DNA of 11,384 nucleotides, from contig JBDGZZ010000136.1 of the NCBI GenBank assembly GCA_039588335.1, forward strand, positions 1 to 11,384, read 5' to 3'. The notes below the pieces were generated by a model. It was not told the origin of the DNA and did no database searches. It saw only the letters and a program-made list of their open reading frames with translations. This DNA comes from G020351775 sp039588335 (GTDB taxonomy: Bacteria; Gemmatimonadota; Gemmatimonadetes; Gemmatimonadales; GWC2-71-9). Position numbers and translations under genes: made by a program. Shown piece by piece: positions 1 through 6,183 of the stretch (the first letter of the stretch is position 1; every line of letters starts with the position of its first letter).

Positions 1-1
1 G

Positions 2-985
2 CTGGTGGTTGCGGCCGACGAGGGTGTGATGCCGCAGACGGTTGAGCACCTGGCGATCCTCGAGTTTCTGGGCGTGAAGACCGGAGTGGCGTTCATTACC
101 AAGAGCGACGTAGCCGAGGCCGAGTGGCTCGACCTGGTGCGCGAAGACCTGGCCGAGCGGCTCGGTGGGTCGTCGGTCGAGTGGAGCGACCTCGTGGTTG
201 GATCTGCGGCAAGCGGAGACGGCCTCGACGCACTGCGGGCGACGCTGGCGAACGCGGCCGAGACTGCGGCGGTTAGATCGCGGCAGGACCTGTTCCGGGT
301 TCCGGTCGATCGTGTGTTCAGTGTAGCCGGGGCCGGCACGGTGGTTACTGGAACTGCGTGGAGCGGATCGGTTGAGGTCGGGGACGAAGTGCGCTTGTTA
401 CCGGGCGATGGCCGGGCACGCGTGCGGAGCATCGAAGTCCACGGTATGGAGCACAAGACAGCGCTGCCAGGACGCCGCACGGCTCTGGCGCTGGTGGGTC
501 TGAATCGCAAGGCGGTGGGACGGGGGCATGTGGTGGTGGCCGGCGAATCGTGGCGAGAGACCGAGTCCGTCGATGTGATGGTGACGTTGCTGCCGGGAGC
601 CCGGCGTCTCACGCAGCGGTCACGAGTACGATTCCACTTGGGGACAGCTGAGGTGATGGCTCGAGTGGTCCCGGTGGAGAGCACGATTGCGCCGGGCTCG
701 AGCGGCGCGGCGCGGCTCCGGCTCGAGGCACCAGTGGTGTGCCGCTGGGGTGACGCGGCCGTACTCCGATCGTACTCGCCTGTGACCACGATAGGCGGTT
801 GTATCGTGGTAGACCCGTGGCCTGCCATTCGTCCCCGCAGGCCGGTGGATTTGGAGAAGAAGGCCGACATCGATCCAGGGAGGCCACGGGTTGCGGCGCA
901 GCGAGCTGCCGGTGCGACTGGGGGTGGAGCCACGGTCGGTGGATCAGTTGGTGGACTCCTGCCAGGGAATTGTGGACATGGGTGA
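2..985 (+). CDS. selB: Selenocysteine-specific elongation factor SelB, N-terminal part (5' cut by window, 3' frameshifted)
   Basis: SelB is the EF-Tu-like GTPase that brings Sec-tRNA(Sec) to UGA codons followed by a SECIS element. The reading frame is already open at the window edge (LVVAADEGVMPQT, the stretch just after the G3 motif), so G1-G3 lie outside. The G4 motif is visible as TKSD (nt 98-109). The EF-Tu domain II follows at about nt 290-510 (FSVAGAGTVVTGTAWSGSVEVGD). Domain III runs to the SelB-typical RSYSPVTTIGG (about nt 768-800), where the usual IGGG reads IGGC, and then VVDPWP. After about nt 870 the frame turns into low-complexity Gly/Ala sequence and stops at 983-985, while the winged-helix part continues in another frame from 813 onward. 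I see one gene broken by a net +1 shift (one extra base or two missing). The N-terminal identity is secure; whether the break is biological is not. Confidence 0.88.
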   Translation: MVVAADEGVMPQTVEHLAILEFLGVKTGVAFITKSDVAEAEWLDLVREDLAERLGGSSVEWSDLVVGSAASGDGLDALRATLANAAETAAVRSRQDLFRVPVDRVFSVAGAGTVVTGTAWSGSVEVGDEVRLLPGDGRARVRSIEVHGMEHKTALPGRRTALALVGLNRKAVGRGHVVVAGESWRETESVDVMVTLLPGARRLTQRSRVRFHLGTAEVMARVVPVESTIAPGSSGAARLRLEAPVVCRWGDAAVLRSYSPVTTIGGCIVVDPWPAIRPRRPVDLEKKADIDPGRPRVAAQRAAGATGGGATVGGSVGGLLPGNCGHG

Positions 986-1616
986 CAGGCTGGTGTCTCC
1001 CGCCGTCGTATCGGACGCCCGCGACGCAACACTAACGGTCCTCCAGGAGTACCACAGGAAGAGGCCTCTCGAGCTGGGAATGCCGCGAGAGTTGGCCCGC
1101 CGCGCCGTCCGGGACGCTCTCCTCGCGGAATACGTTCACAAGGAGCTGACCCAGGACGGCCAGATCGCGTTGGAAGGTCAGACTGTGCGTCTGGTGCAGC
1201 ACAAGCCTGATTTACGGGGCTCCCAGGTGGGGGCGGGGCAACGGTTGATGCAGGAGCTCCAATCGGCCGGAAAGCTGGGCCGGACACTAGCTGAACTAGG
1301 CCAGGCCCTGCCGGATGAGGACATCCCGGCACTGATCGGCTTTTTGGTGATGCAGCGCACAGCTACGCGAGTGGGTAAGGACCGATATTACGATCGGGAT
1401 AATCTGGATCGGCTCTTGCGGGAGGTTTTGGGTGTAGTACAGCAGGTGGGGCGGGCCTCTCCAGCTCAGCTCAAGGAGGGCACGGGGCTTTCGAGGAAGT
1501 ATCTGATACCGTTGCTCGAGTGGATGGACGCCGGGTTGTTGACCGTGAGGGATGGAGACGGGAGGGCTCTGGGACCCAAGGCCCAGACGATACTCAACTC
1601 GGTTGACAGAGGTTGA
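891..1616 (+). CDS. selB: SelB C-terminal winged-helix region (continuation in another frame)
   Basis: This frame carries the C-terminal winged-helix repeats of SelB that bind the SECIS hairpin in selenoprotein mRNA. Seen in order: a first winged helix (LRRSELPVRLGVEPRSVDQL), the segment LELGMPRELAR, and the final winged helix with GLSRKYLIPLLEWMDAGLL and RALG near the C-terminus, which is characteristic of bacterial SelB. The frame is open from nt 813; the TTG at 891 is only the first start-like codon and is probably not a real initiation site, because there is no Shine-Dalgarno sequence and a free C-terminal half would lack the GTPase. Together with the upstream frame it restores an ordinary SelB ending. 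It could be translated separately, but a sequencing error or recent frameshift is simpler. Confidence 0.85.
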   Translation: MRRSELPVRLGVEPRSVDQLVDSCQGIVDMGDRLVSPAVVSDARDATLTVLQEYHRKRPLELGMPRELARRAVRDALLAEYVHKELTQDGQIALEGQTVRLVQHKPDLRGSQVGAGQRLMQELQSAGKLGRTLAELGQALPDEDIPALIGFLVMQRTATRVGKDRYYDRDNLDRLLREVLGVVQQVGRASPAQLKEGTGLSRKYLIPLLEWMDAGLLTVRDGDGRALGPKAQTILNSVDRG

Positions 1617-1695
1617 ACGGGGTGCGTAAGTTAAGCGGTGATGGGGTAATACGCGCTCTACCCGTAAAGGAGTCGGCGATCGGAACCTAGTTGTC

Positions 1696-1703
1696 AGAAG
1701 GAG
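1696..1703 (+). promoter_or_regulatory. Ribosome binding site of the small exported protein
   Basis: AGAAGGAG lies 6 nt before the ATG at 1710 and fixes this start. The rest of the 93-nt gap after selB shows no convincing promoter; a 5-bp dyad (GGGTA/TACCC, 1644-1648/1659-1663) is too weak to call. Confidence 0.7.
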
Positions 1704-1709
1704 TTAACA

Positions 1710-2132
1710 ATGAAGTACGTTGCCTGGGCGTGTTTGGCGCTCGGGCTCCTGTTGGCCGCGCCGTCCGTCTTGGAGGCACAGGATCGGCCGACGAAAGCGG
1801 TGCGACTGGGCAGGAACTACCCGAATCCGTTCAATCCAGAGACGACGATCCCGTTTGAGCTGGATCAGTCGCTTTTTGCCGACGGGCGCCAGCCGGTGGT
1901 CAGTCTCCGGATCTACAACGTGTTGGCGCAGCTCGTAGCGATTCCCATTCTGCAGGGATTGGGGGAGCCGCTCGACGCCATGAAGCTGGAGTGGAACGGG
2001 ACCGGAAGGTTTTCGGCTTACTGGGACGGTAAGATCCGGGGCAGTGACAGAGAGGCCCCATCCGGTGTGTACGTCTACCAGCTCATCGTCGACGGGGTGT
2101 CGCTCACTGAAAGGATGTCGATCATCAAATAA
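1710..2132 (+). CDS. Small exported protein with a lone FlgD/T9SS type A sorting-like domain
   Basis: The protein has 140 residues. Residues 1-24 are a signal peptide: MKY, a hydrophobic core ALGLLLAAP, and a likely cleavage after LEA or EAQ. Almost all of the mature part is one small beta-sandwich domain that opens with NYPNPFNPETTIPFEL (residues 36-51) and closes with SGVYVYQLIVDG and a short basic end. This is the motif of the FlgD Ig-like/T9SS type A C-terminal sorting domain, which normally sits at the end of a large secreted protein. Here it stands alone behind a signal peptide, with no passenger domain. Such solitary copies are, to my recollection, common in Gemmatimonadota. No secretion-system genes are in the window, so sorting by a type IX system is not shown; a small cell-surface or periplasmic structural role is equally possible. 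A good Shine-Dalgarno sequence precedes the ATG. Domain identity is solid, function unknown. Confidence 0.85.
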   Translation: MKYVAWACLALGLLLAAPSVLEAQDRPTKAVRLGRNYPNPFNPETTIPFELDQSLFADGRQPVVSLRIYNVLAQLVAIPILQGLGEPLDAMKLEWNGTGRFSAYWDGKIRGSDREAPSGVYVYQLIVDGVSLTERMSIIK

Positions 2133-2221
2133 GGCCGCCGGTTGGCGGAACTCGTCAGACAGACGCGGATGATCGGTCGCTAGCTGCACAATACGTTGGG
2201 ACAACATGGCAGATGTATGCG

Positions 2222-2261
2222 AGGGCGCGTCGGCAACTGGGCCGGCGCGCCCTTGTCTTTT
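2222..2261 (+). terminator. Intrinsic (Rho-independent) terminator
   Basis: AGGGCGCG (2222-2229) pairs perfectly with CGCGCCCT (2246-2253). The stem extends inward through a T-G wobble and CGGC/GCCG to 13 bp, closing a 6-nt loop (2235-2240). The U-rich tail TGTCTTTT follows at 2254-2261. It lies about 90 nt after the stop of the small exported protein and separates it from clpB. Confidence 0.85.
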
Positions 2262-2304
2262 CCAGCCGCTGATCGGAGCAGAAACTGGCTGATCATCGCA
2301 TTTG

Positions 2305-2361
2305 AAAATGGCAGGTTCCAGCCGAAGTACATCTGTCTTTTTGGCTGGAATTGGCCATTTT
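2305..2361 (+). repeat. Long imperfect inverted repeat in the clpB leader
   Basis: The left arm (2305-2323) contains AAAATGGC and TTCCAGCC; the right arm (2343-2361) contains GGCTGGAA and GCCATTTT. Both 8-bp blocks are perfect complements. They are separated by three opposed bases that give two G-U wobbles and one mismatch in RNA, and the loop is 19 nt. It ends 60 nt before the clpB ATG. A third copy of TTCCAGCC lies at 2260-2267, on the tail of the terminator. It is neither CIRCE (TTAGCACTC-N9-GAGTGCTAA) nor HAIR (CTTGAGT-N7-ACTCAAG). It could be an operator, a second terminator active in either direction (each arm ends in a T run), or an RNA thermosensor. The structure is certain, its role is not. 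Confidence 0.7.
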
Positions 2362-2421
2362 TGCAGTATATGACGGGCATATTGGTTGCCCATTCGGGTG
2401 GAGGTTCGAGAAAAGGCACAC

Positions 2422-5058
2422 ATGATTTCACCAGACAGATTCACGGTTAAAGCGGGAGAAGCGCTCCGCGACGCTCAGGCGGTTGCGACGGAACGCGGTA
2501 ATCCAATAGTCAACGACGCCCATCTCTTCATGGGCCTGTTGAACCAGGAAGAGGGGATAGTCGTTCCGCTGCTTCAGAAGTCCGGTCTCAATGTGACTGA
2601 GATCAGGCAGGAAGTAGAGCGCGAGGTAGATCGGCTACCCACACAGGAGGGTGGCGGGCCACGGTCTGCTATGGCTCGGGAAATGGCGGACGCGCTTGGC
2701 CACGCCGATGCCTTGGCCAAGAAACTGGGCGACAGCTACATCTCCACTGAGCATCTGTTGATCGGGTTGGTGGACACGAAGGGAACTACAGCGCGCGAGT
2801 TGCTGAGCGCCCGCGGTATCGACAAGGACCACCTGCTCCAGGCGTTGGATGAGATTCGCGGCAGTCATCGAGTCACCGATGTGGAGCCTGAAGGCAAGTA
2901 CCGAGCGCTCGAGCGTTATACCAAAGATCTCACCGATCTAGCGCGTCAGGGTAAACTCGACCCGGTGATCGGACGTGACGAAGAAATCCGCCGTGTCGTA
3001 CAGGTGCTGTCTCGTCGCACCAAGAATAACCCCGTCCTGATCGGCGATCCCGGTGTCGGTAAGACGGCGATCGCGGAAGGCCTGGCACAACGCATAGTGA
3101 ACGGTGACGTTCCCGAGTCGTTGCGCGGCAAGAGTATCGTCGTGTTGGATATCGCACAGCTGTTGGCCGGGGCCAAGTACCGCGGCGAGTTCGAGGAGCG
3201 GCTAAAGGCGGTCGTGAAGGAGATCACCAGCCAAGAAGGCCGTTTCGTCGTCTTCATAGACGAGTTGCACACGATCGTAGGAGCAGGTGCTGCCGAGGGC
3301 GCGGTTGACGCATCCAACATGTTGAAGCCCGCGCTATCGCGCGGTGAGCTGCATGTAGTCGGTGCGACCACGCTCGACGAATACCGCAAGCACGTGGAGA
3401 AAGACAAGGCACTCGAGCGCCGGTTCCAGCCAATCTACGTGGGTGAGCCGTCGGTAGAAGACACTGTAGCAATTCTTCGCGGGTTGAAGGAACGTTACGA
3501 GGTGCACCACGGTGTCCGCATCACCGACAACGCTATCATAGCCGCGTCGACTCTTTCCGACCGCTACTTGGGTGAGCGCAAACTGCCCGACAAGGCGATC
3601 GATCTGATCGACGAGGCGGCAAGCAGGCTGCGGATAGAGATCGACAGTTTGCCGCAAGAGATCGACGAAGTCGAACGCCGCATGGTGCAGCTGCGCATCG
3701 AGGAACAAGCACTCTCACGCGAAAAGGACCGCGCGAGCAAAGAACGAATGGGGGCAGTTAAGAAAGAAATCGCGGAGCTGGAAGAAGAATCGCAGAGCAT
3801 GAAGGCGCAGTGGCAGGCCGAGAAGGAGGCCATCAAGCGGCTGCGGGAGATGAAGGCCGAGTTGGAGGAGTTGCGTGTATCGGCCGAGCAGGTTACTCGC
3901 GAAGGCGATCTGCAGAAGGCGGCGGAGATCCGCTACGGTAGCGTACCCCAGCTGGAGCAGGAGATTGGGATGGAGAAGGGGCGATTAGACGAGATCCAAG
4001 CCAAGGCAAAGTACCTCAAGGAAGAAGTGGACGCGGAAGACATTGCCGAGATAGTGTCGCGCTGGACTGGGATACCGGTAAGTAAGATGCTGGAGTCGGA
4101 ACGCGAACGGCTGACCAAACTAGAGGAAGAACTGGGGCGCCGCGTGATGGGCCAGGAAGAAGCTGTCGCCGCGGTATCCAACGCGGTGCGGCGCTCACGT
4201 GCCGGGTTGCAGGACCGTAATCGGCCGATTGGCAGCTTCATCTTCCTGGGGCCCACGGGCGTCGGAAAGACAGAAACAGCGCGTGCCCTCGCAGAGTTCT
4301 TGTTCGATGACGAACGCGCCATGGTGCGTCTCGACATGTCCGAATACATGGAGAAGCATGCTGTCGCGCGCATGCTCGGTGCGCCACCGGGCTACGTCGG
4401 TTATGAAGAGGGCGGACAGCTCACGGAAGCCGTACGCCGCAGGCCCTACTCGGTGGTGTTGTTCGACGAGATCGAAAAGGCACACCCCGACGTATTCAAC
4501 GTGCTGCTGCAGATACTGGACGACGGACGGCTGACCGACAGCCAGGGCCACCATGTCGACTTCCGCAATACCGTGATCATCATGACTTCGAACATCGGGG
4601 GTCAGTTCATTCTCGAGATGGGTGAGGGGAGCGTAGAACAGGCCGAGCGCAGTGTGCTCGAGGCGATGCGGCAGACTTTCAAGCCGGAGTTCCTGAACCG
4701 GGTGGACGACGTGATAGTCTTTCACCAGTTGTCCAAGGAGGATCTGGCGGGAATCATCGATCTTCAGCTGCAGCGCGTGGGTGAGTTGCTCGCCGGTCGC
4801 GGCCTCTCGCTGGACGTGACCCCGGAAGCGCGCGCGTTTTTGGTGCAGGAAGGGTATGATCCGGCTTACGGCGCGCGGCCGCTCAAGCGGGCTATCCAGC
4901 GTAGCCTGCAGAACCCGTTGGCGTTGGCGGTACTGGAAGGCGAGTTTGGCGAGGGCGACCTGGTTAGGGTGAGTACGTCGGCCGACGGCGCACGTCTCGA
5001 GTTTACCCACGCTTCGGTTCCGGAGGAGGAAACCGCCGGTGTCGACTCGTCTACGTAG
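2422..5058 (+). CDS. clpB: ATP-dependent disaggregase ClpB (Hsp100)
   Basis: ClpB is a hexameric AAA+ chaperone in the cytoplasm that works with DnaK to pull polypeptides out of aggregates after heat stress. Its 878 residues match the family length. The N-domain with two Clp repeats covers residues 1-150. The D1 AAA+ module has Walker A GDPGVGKT (208-215) and Walker B VVFIDE (276-281). The coiled-coil middle domain spans about 405-530, rich in Glu/Lys/Arg, and separates ClpB from ClpA/ClpC. D2 has Walker A GPTGVGKT (610-617), Walker B VVLFDE (678-683), the arginine finger in FLNR (R760) and sensor 2 GARPLKR (from 818). All catalytic residues are intact. I chose the ATG at 2422 because MISPDRFTVKAGEAL matches the usual ClpB start and AAAGG sits 5 nt before it; the frame is open upstream to a TTG at 2386, which has no such support. 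The C-terminus has an acidic tail. The leader holds an unexplained inverted repeat that may carry heat-shock control. tadA overlaps the 3' end. Confidence 0.97.
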   Translation: MISPDRFTVKAGEALRDAQAVATERGNPIVNDAHLFMGLLNQEEGIVVPLLQKSGLNVTEIRQEVEREVDRLPTQEGGGPRSAMAREMADALGHADALAKKLGDSYISTEHLLIGLVDTKGTTARELLSARGIDKDHLLQALDEIRGSHRVTDVEPEGKYRALERYTKDLTDLARQGKLDPVIGRDEEIRRVVQVLSRRTKNNPVLIGDPGVGKTAIAEGLAQRIVNGDVPESLRGKSIVVLDIAQLLAGAKYRGEFEERLKAVVKEITSQEGRFVVFIDELHTIVGAGAAEGAVDASNMLKPALSRGELHVVGATTLDEYRKHVEKDKALERRFQPIYVGEPSVEDTVAILRGLKERYEVHHGVRITDNAIIAASTLSDRYLGERKLPDKAIDLIDEAASRLRIEIDSLPQEIDEVERRMVQLRIEEQALSREKDRASKERMGAVKKEIAELEEESQSMKAQWQAEKEAIKRLREMKAELEELRVSAEQVTREGDLQKAAEIRYGSVPQLEQEIGMEKGRLDEIQAKAKYLKEEVDAEDIAEIVSRWTGIPVSKMLESERERLTKLEEELGRRVMGQEEAVAAVSNAVRRSRAGLQDRNRPIGSFIFLGPTGVGKTETARALAEFLFDDERAMVRLDMSEYMEKHAVARMLGAPPGYVGYEEGGQLTEAVRRRPYSVVLFDEIEKAHPDVFNVLLQILDDGRLTDSQGHHVDFRNTVIIMTSNIGGQFILEMGEGSVEQAERSVLEAMRQTFKPEFLNRVDDVIVFHQLSKEDLAGIIDLQLQRVGELLAGRGLSLDVTPEARAFLVQEGYDPAYGARPLKRAIQRSLQNPLALAVLEGEFGEGDLVRVSTSADGARLEFTHASVPEEETAGVDSST
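5022..5029 (+). promoter_or_regulatory. Ribosome binding site of tadA, inside clpB
   Basis: GGAGGAGG lies within the last codons of clpB, 9 nt before the GTG at 5039. It supports the GTG start over the later ATG at 5093 and implies translational coupling of tadA to clpB. Confidence 0.65.
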
Positions 5059-5551
5059 AGACCCACCCCTGTCGGACGCCGACTGGCTTGGCATGGAGGC
5101 CGCGCTGGAAGAGGCACGTATCGCCGCCCTGACTGGAGAGGTTCCGGTAGGTGCGGCGATTGCCTTGGAGGGGGCGGTGATCGCCCAGGGCCACAACCAG
5201 ACCGTTCGCCTGAATGACCTCACGCAACACGCCGAGATCATCGCCATAAGACGCGCTCTCGCCTCACTTCATATCGACCGGTTGGAAGGAGCCACTCTCT
5301 ACGTGACGCTGGAGCCGTGTGCCCAGTGTGCTGGAGCCATAGTCCTGGCGCGCGTGAGGCGAGTCCTATTTGGCGCGTACGACCCGAAGGCGGGCATGGC
5401 CGGTAGCGTAGAAGACTTGCTGCGACACACGCGACTCAACCATCAGCCGGAAGTGCGCGGCGGAGCAATGGCCGGCGAATGCGGGGAACTGTTGACGGAG
5501 TTCTTTCAAAAGCAAAGGGGAGCGGGGAGCGGGGAGCGGGGAGCGGAATGA
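5039..5551 (+). CDS. tadA: tRNA-specific adenosine deaminase TadA
   Basis: TadA deaminates A34 to inosine in the anticodon of tRNA(Arg)ACG. The 170-residue protein shows the zinc deaminase signature: H64-A-E66 (zinc ligand and proton shuttle) and P-C94-A-Q-C97 (zinc ligands), followed by AGAIVLARVRRVLFGAYDPKAGMAGS and the tRNA-binding RLNH segment that set TadA apart from cytidine or guanine deaminases. Residues 1-15 precede the usual TadA start; the GTG at 5039 overlaps clpB by 20 nt and has a strong Shine-Dalgarno sequence. The family normally ends near ELLTEFFQKQR. The last ten residues (GAGSGERGAE) are encoded by the GGGGAGC heptamer array that begins at 5517, so the native stop was probably lost or displaced. 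The stop overlaps the next ATG (ATGA at 5548-5551). The enzyme looks functional; the tail lies beyond the conserved fold. Confidence 0.95.
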   Translation: MSTRLRRDPPLSDADWLGMEAALEEARIAALTGEVPVGAAIALEGAVIAQGHNQTVRLNDLTQHAEIIAIRRALASLHIDRLEGATLYVTLEPCAQCAGAIVLARVRRVLFGAYDPKAGMAGSVEDLLRHTRLNHQPEVRGGAMAGECGELLTEFFQKQRGAGSGERGAE

Positions 5552-5582
5552 CAGGGAGCCAGGAGCTGGGAGCTGGGAGCGG
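5517..5582 (+). repeat. Heptamer array A (G-rich strand on +)
   Basis: Four perfect tandem copies of GGGGAGC (5517-5544) are followed by the octamer GGAATGAC (5545-5552) and four more heptamers: AGGGAGC, CAGGAGC, TGGGAGC, TGGGAGC (5553-5580), then GG. The first block encodes the TadA tail. It also fits a canonical G-quadruplex pattern, with four G4 runs separated by AGC. It is the left arm of an inverted pair with 5631-5659. Confidence 0.95.
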
Positions 5583-6183
5583 AAACCGCAGCCACTCTGT
5601 ACTTCTTGTCTGGGGCGGGGGGTGTGGTCCGCTCCCTGCTCCCCGCTCCCCGCTCCCCCGATACTACTGGACACCAGCTCTCCTCTTGTTGTTGGCAACA
5701 CTAACAACCACTTCCTGTGCCAAATCCTCCAGTGTCAGCTCGGCTCCTCCTCCTGGAATGGACATATCCGGCCGCTATGAGTGGCGTGATGCGTTCGACG
5801 TCAACACCGGATGCCTGGTGCAGATCTTCTGGCAGGACGAAGAGTACCGTGGTTGGGTAACGACGGATCAGGATACGACCGTGGAGTGTCCCTGGCGCGG
5901 CTACGAGCTTCGTGAGGTGGAGTTCCAGGGCGGTCAGGTGAGGCTGTCGGTGGTTTGTCCCAGGGCCGGGTGTCCCGATGCCATTGCGCGAGGCGGAGCG
6001 GAGTATCTGCTCGACGTCGTCCCGGCGTTCTTCATCTCCGGTCGACTGATGGGAGGATCACAGGTTTGGCGAGGCTCTCCTCGCTGGGCTAAGATGACGT
6101 TGGTGCCACGAGGAACGGGGAGCTGGGAGCGGGGAGCAGATAGACAGGGAGCTGTGAGCGGAGAGCGGAATGTTTTAGCTTGA
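5548..6183 (+). CDS. Unknown lipoprotein-like protein with repeat-encoded ends
   Basis: I do not recognise a family. The core has a lipoprotein-type signal (hydrophobic ALLLLLATLTTTSC with a possible lipobox Cys at nt 5716-5718). It is followed by a Ser/Pro linker and a domain of about 110 residues beginning DISGRYEW, rich in aromatic and beta-type alternation, with further Cys in TGCLV, VECPW and VCPRAGCPD that could form disulfides. The open frame begins with ATG 5548, which overlaps the tadA stop as ATGA. Between that ATG and the hydrophobic segment, about 40 residues are encoded by arrays A and A' (for example PLPAPRSPLP), which is not a normal signal peptide. The true start may have been overwritten by the repeat; TTG codons at 5686-5692 and ATG 5758 are poor alternatives. 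The C-terminus after MTLVPR is again repeat-encoded (GTGSWERGA) and the stop lies inside the IVP unit. The core is probably a real gene; the ends and its expression are doubtful. Confidence 0.55.
   Translation: MTGSQELGAGSGNRSHSVLLVWGGGCGPLPAPRSPLPRYYWTPALLLLLATLTTTSCAKSSSVSSAPPPGMDISGRYEWRDAFDVNTGCLVQIFWQDEEYRGWVTTDQDTTVECPWRGYELREVEFQGGQVRLSVVCPRAGCPDAIARGGAEYLLDVVPAFFISGRLMGGSQVWRGSPRWAKMTLVPRGTGSWERGADRQGAVSGERNVLA
5631..5659 (-). repeat. Heptamer array A' (inverted partner of A)
   Basis: On the + strand it reads GCTCCCT followed by three GCTCCCC units and one extra C. It is complementary to array A, with a 48-nt spacer (5583-5630) that contains nothing recognisable. Three GCTCCCC units (5638-5658) can pair without mismatch with three GGGGAGC units of array A (21 bp), or in competition with the 5553-5580 block. 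Confidence 0.9.
6109..6166 (+). repeat. Heptamer array B (G-rich strand on +)
   Basis: It starts with CGAGGAAC, followed by GGGGAGC, TGGGAGC, GGGGAGC (6117-6137), the octamer AGATAGAC (6138-6145), then AGGGAGC, TGTGAGC and GGAGAGC (6146-6166), the last two degenerate. It encodes the C-terminus of the lipoprotein-like ORF. Positions 6114-6140 match the complement of 6613-6639 at 26 of 27 bases. Confidence 0.92.

Noticed and set aside
813..985. Programmed ribosomal frameshift in selB
   Set aside because: No slippery heptanucleotide with a downstream structure was seen, and selB is not known to use one; mutation or sequencing error is simpler.
2135..2148. CCGCC/GGCGG hairpin after the small exported protein as terminator
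   Set aside because: The stem has 5 bp and no U tract; the strong terminator lies at 2222-2261.
2262..2421. CIRCE or HAIR heat-shock operator before clpB
   Set aside because: Neither consensus is present on either strand; the visible dyad has different sequence.
4195..5247. Long minus-strand open frame opposite clpB and tadA
   Set aside because: It is antisense to conserved ClpB and TadA domains, lacks a ribosome binding site and recognisable motifs; it reflects GC-rich codon bias.
5517..5659. CRISPR-like array
   Set aside because: Units are 7 nt and tandem, with no 20-40-nt unique spacers and no cas genes.
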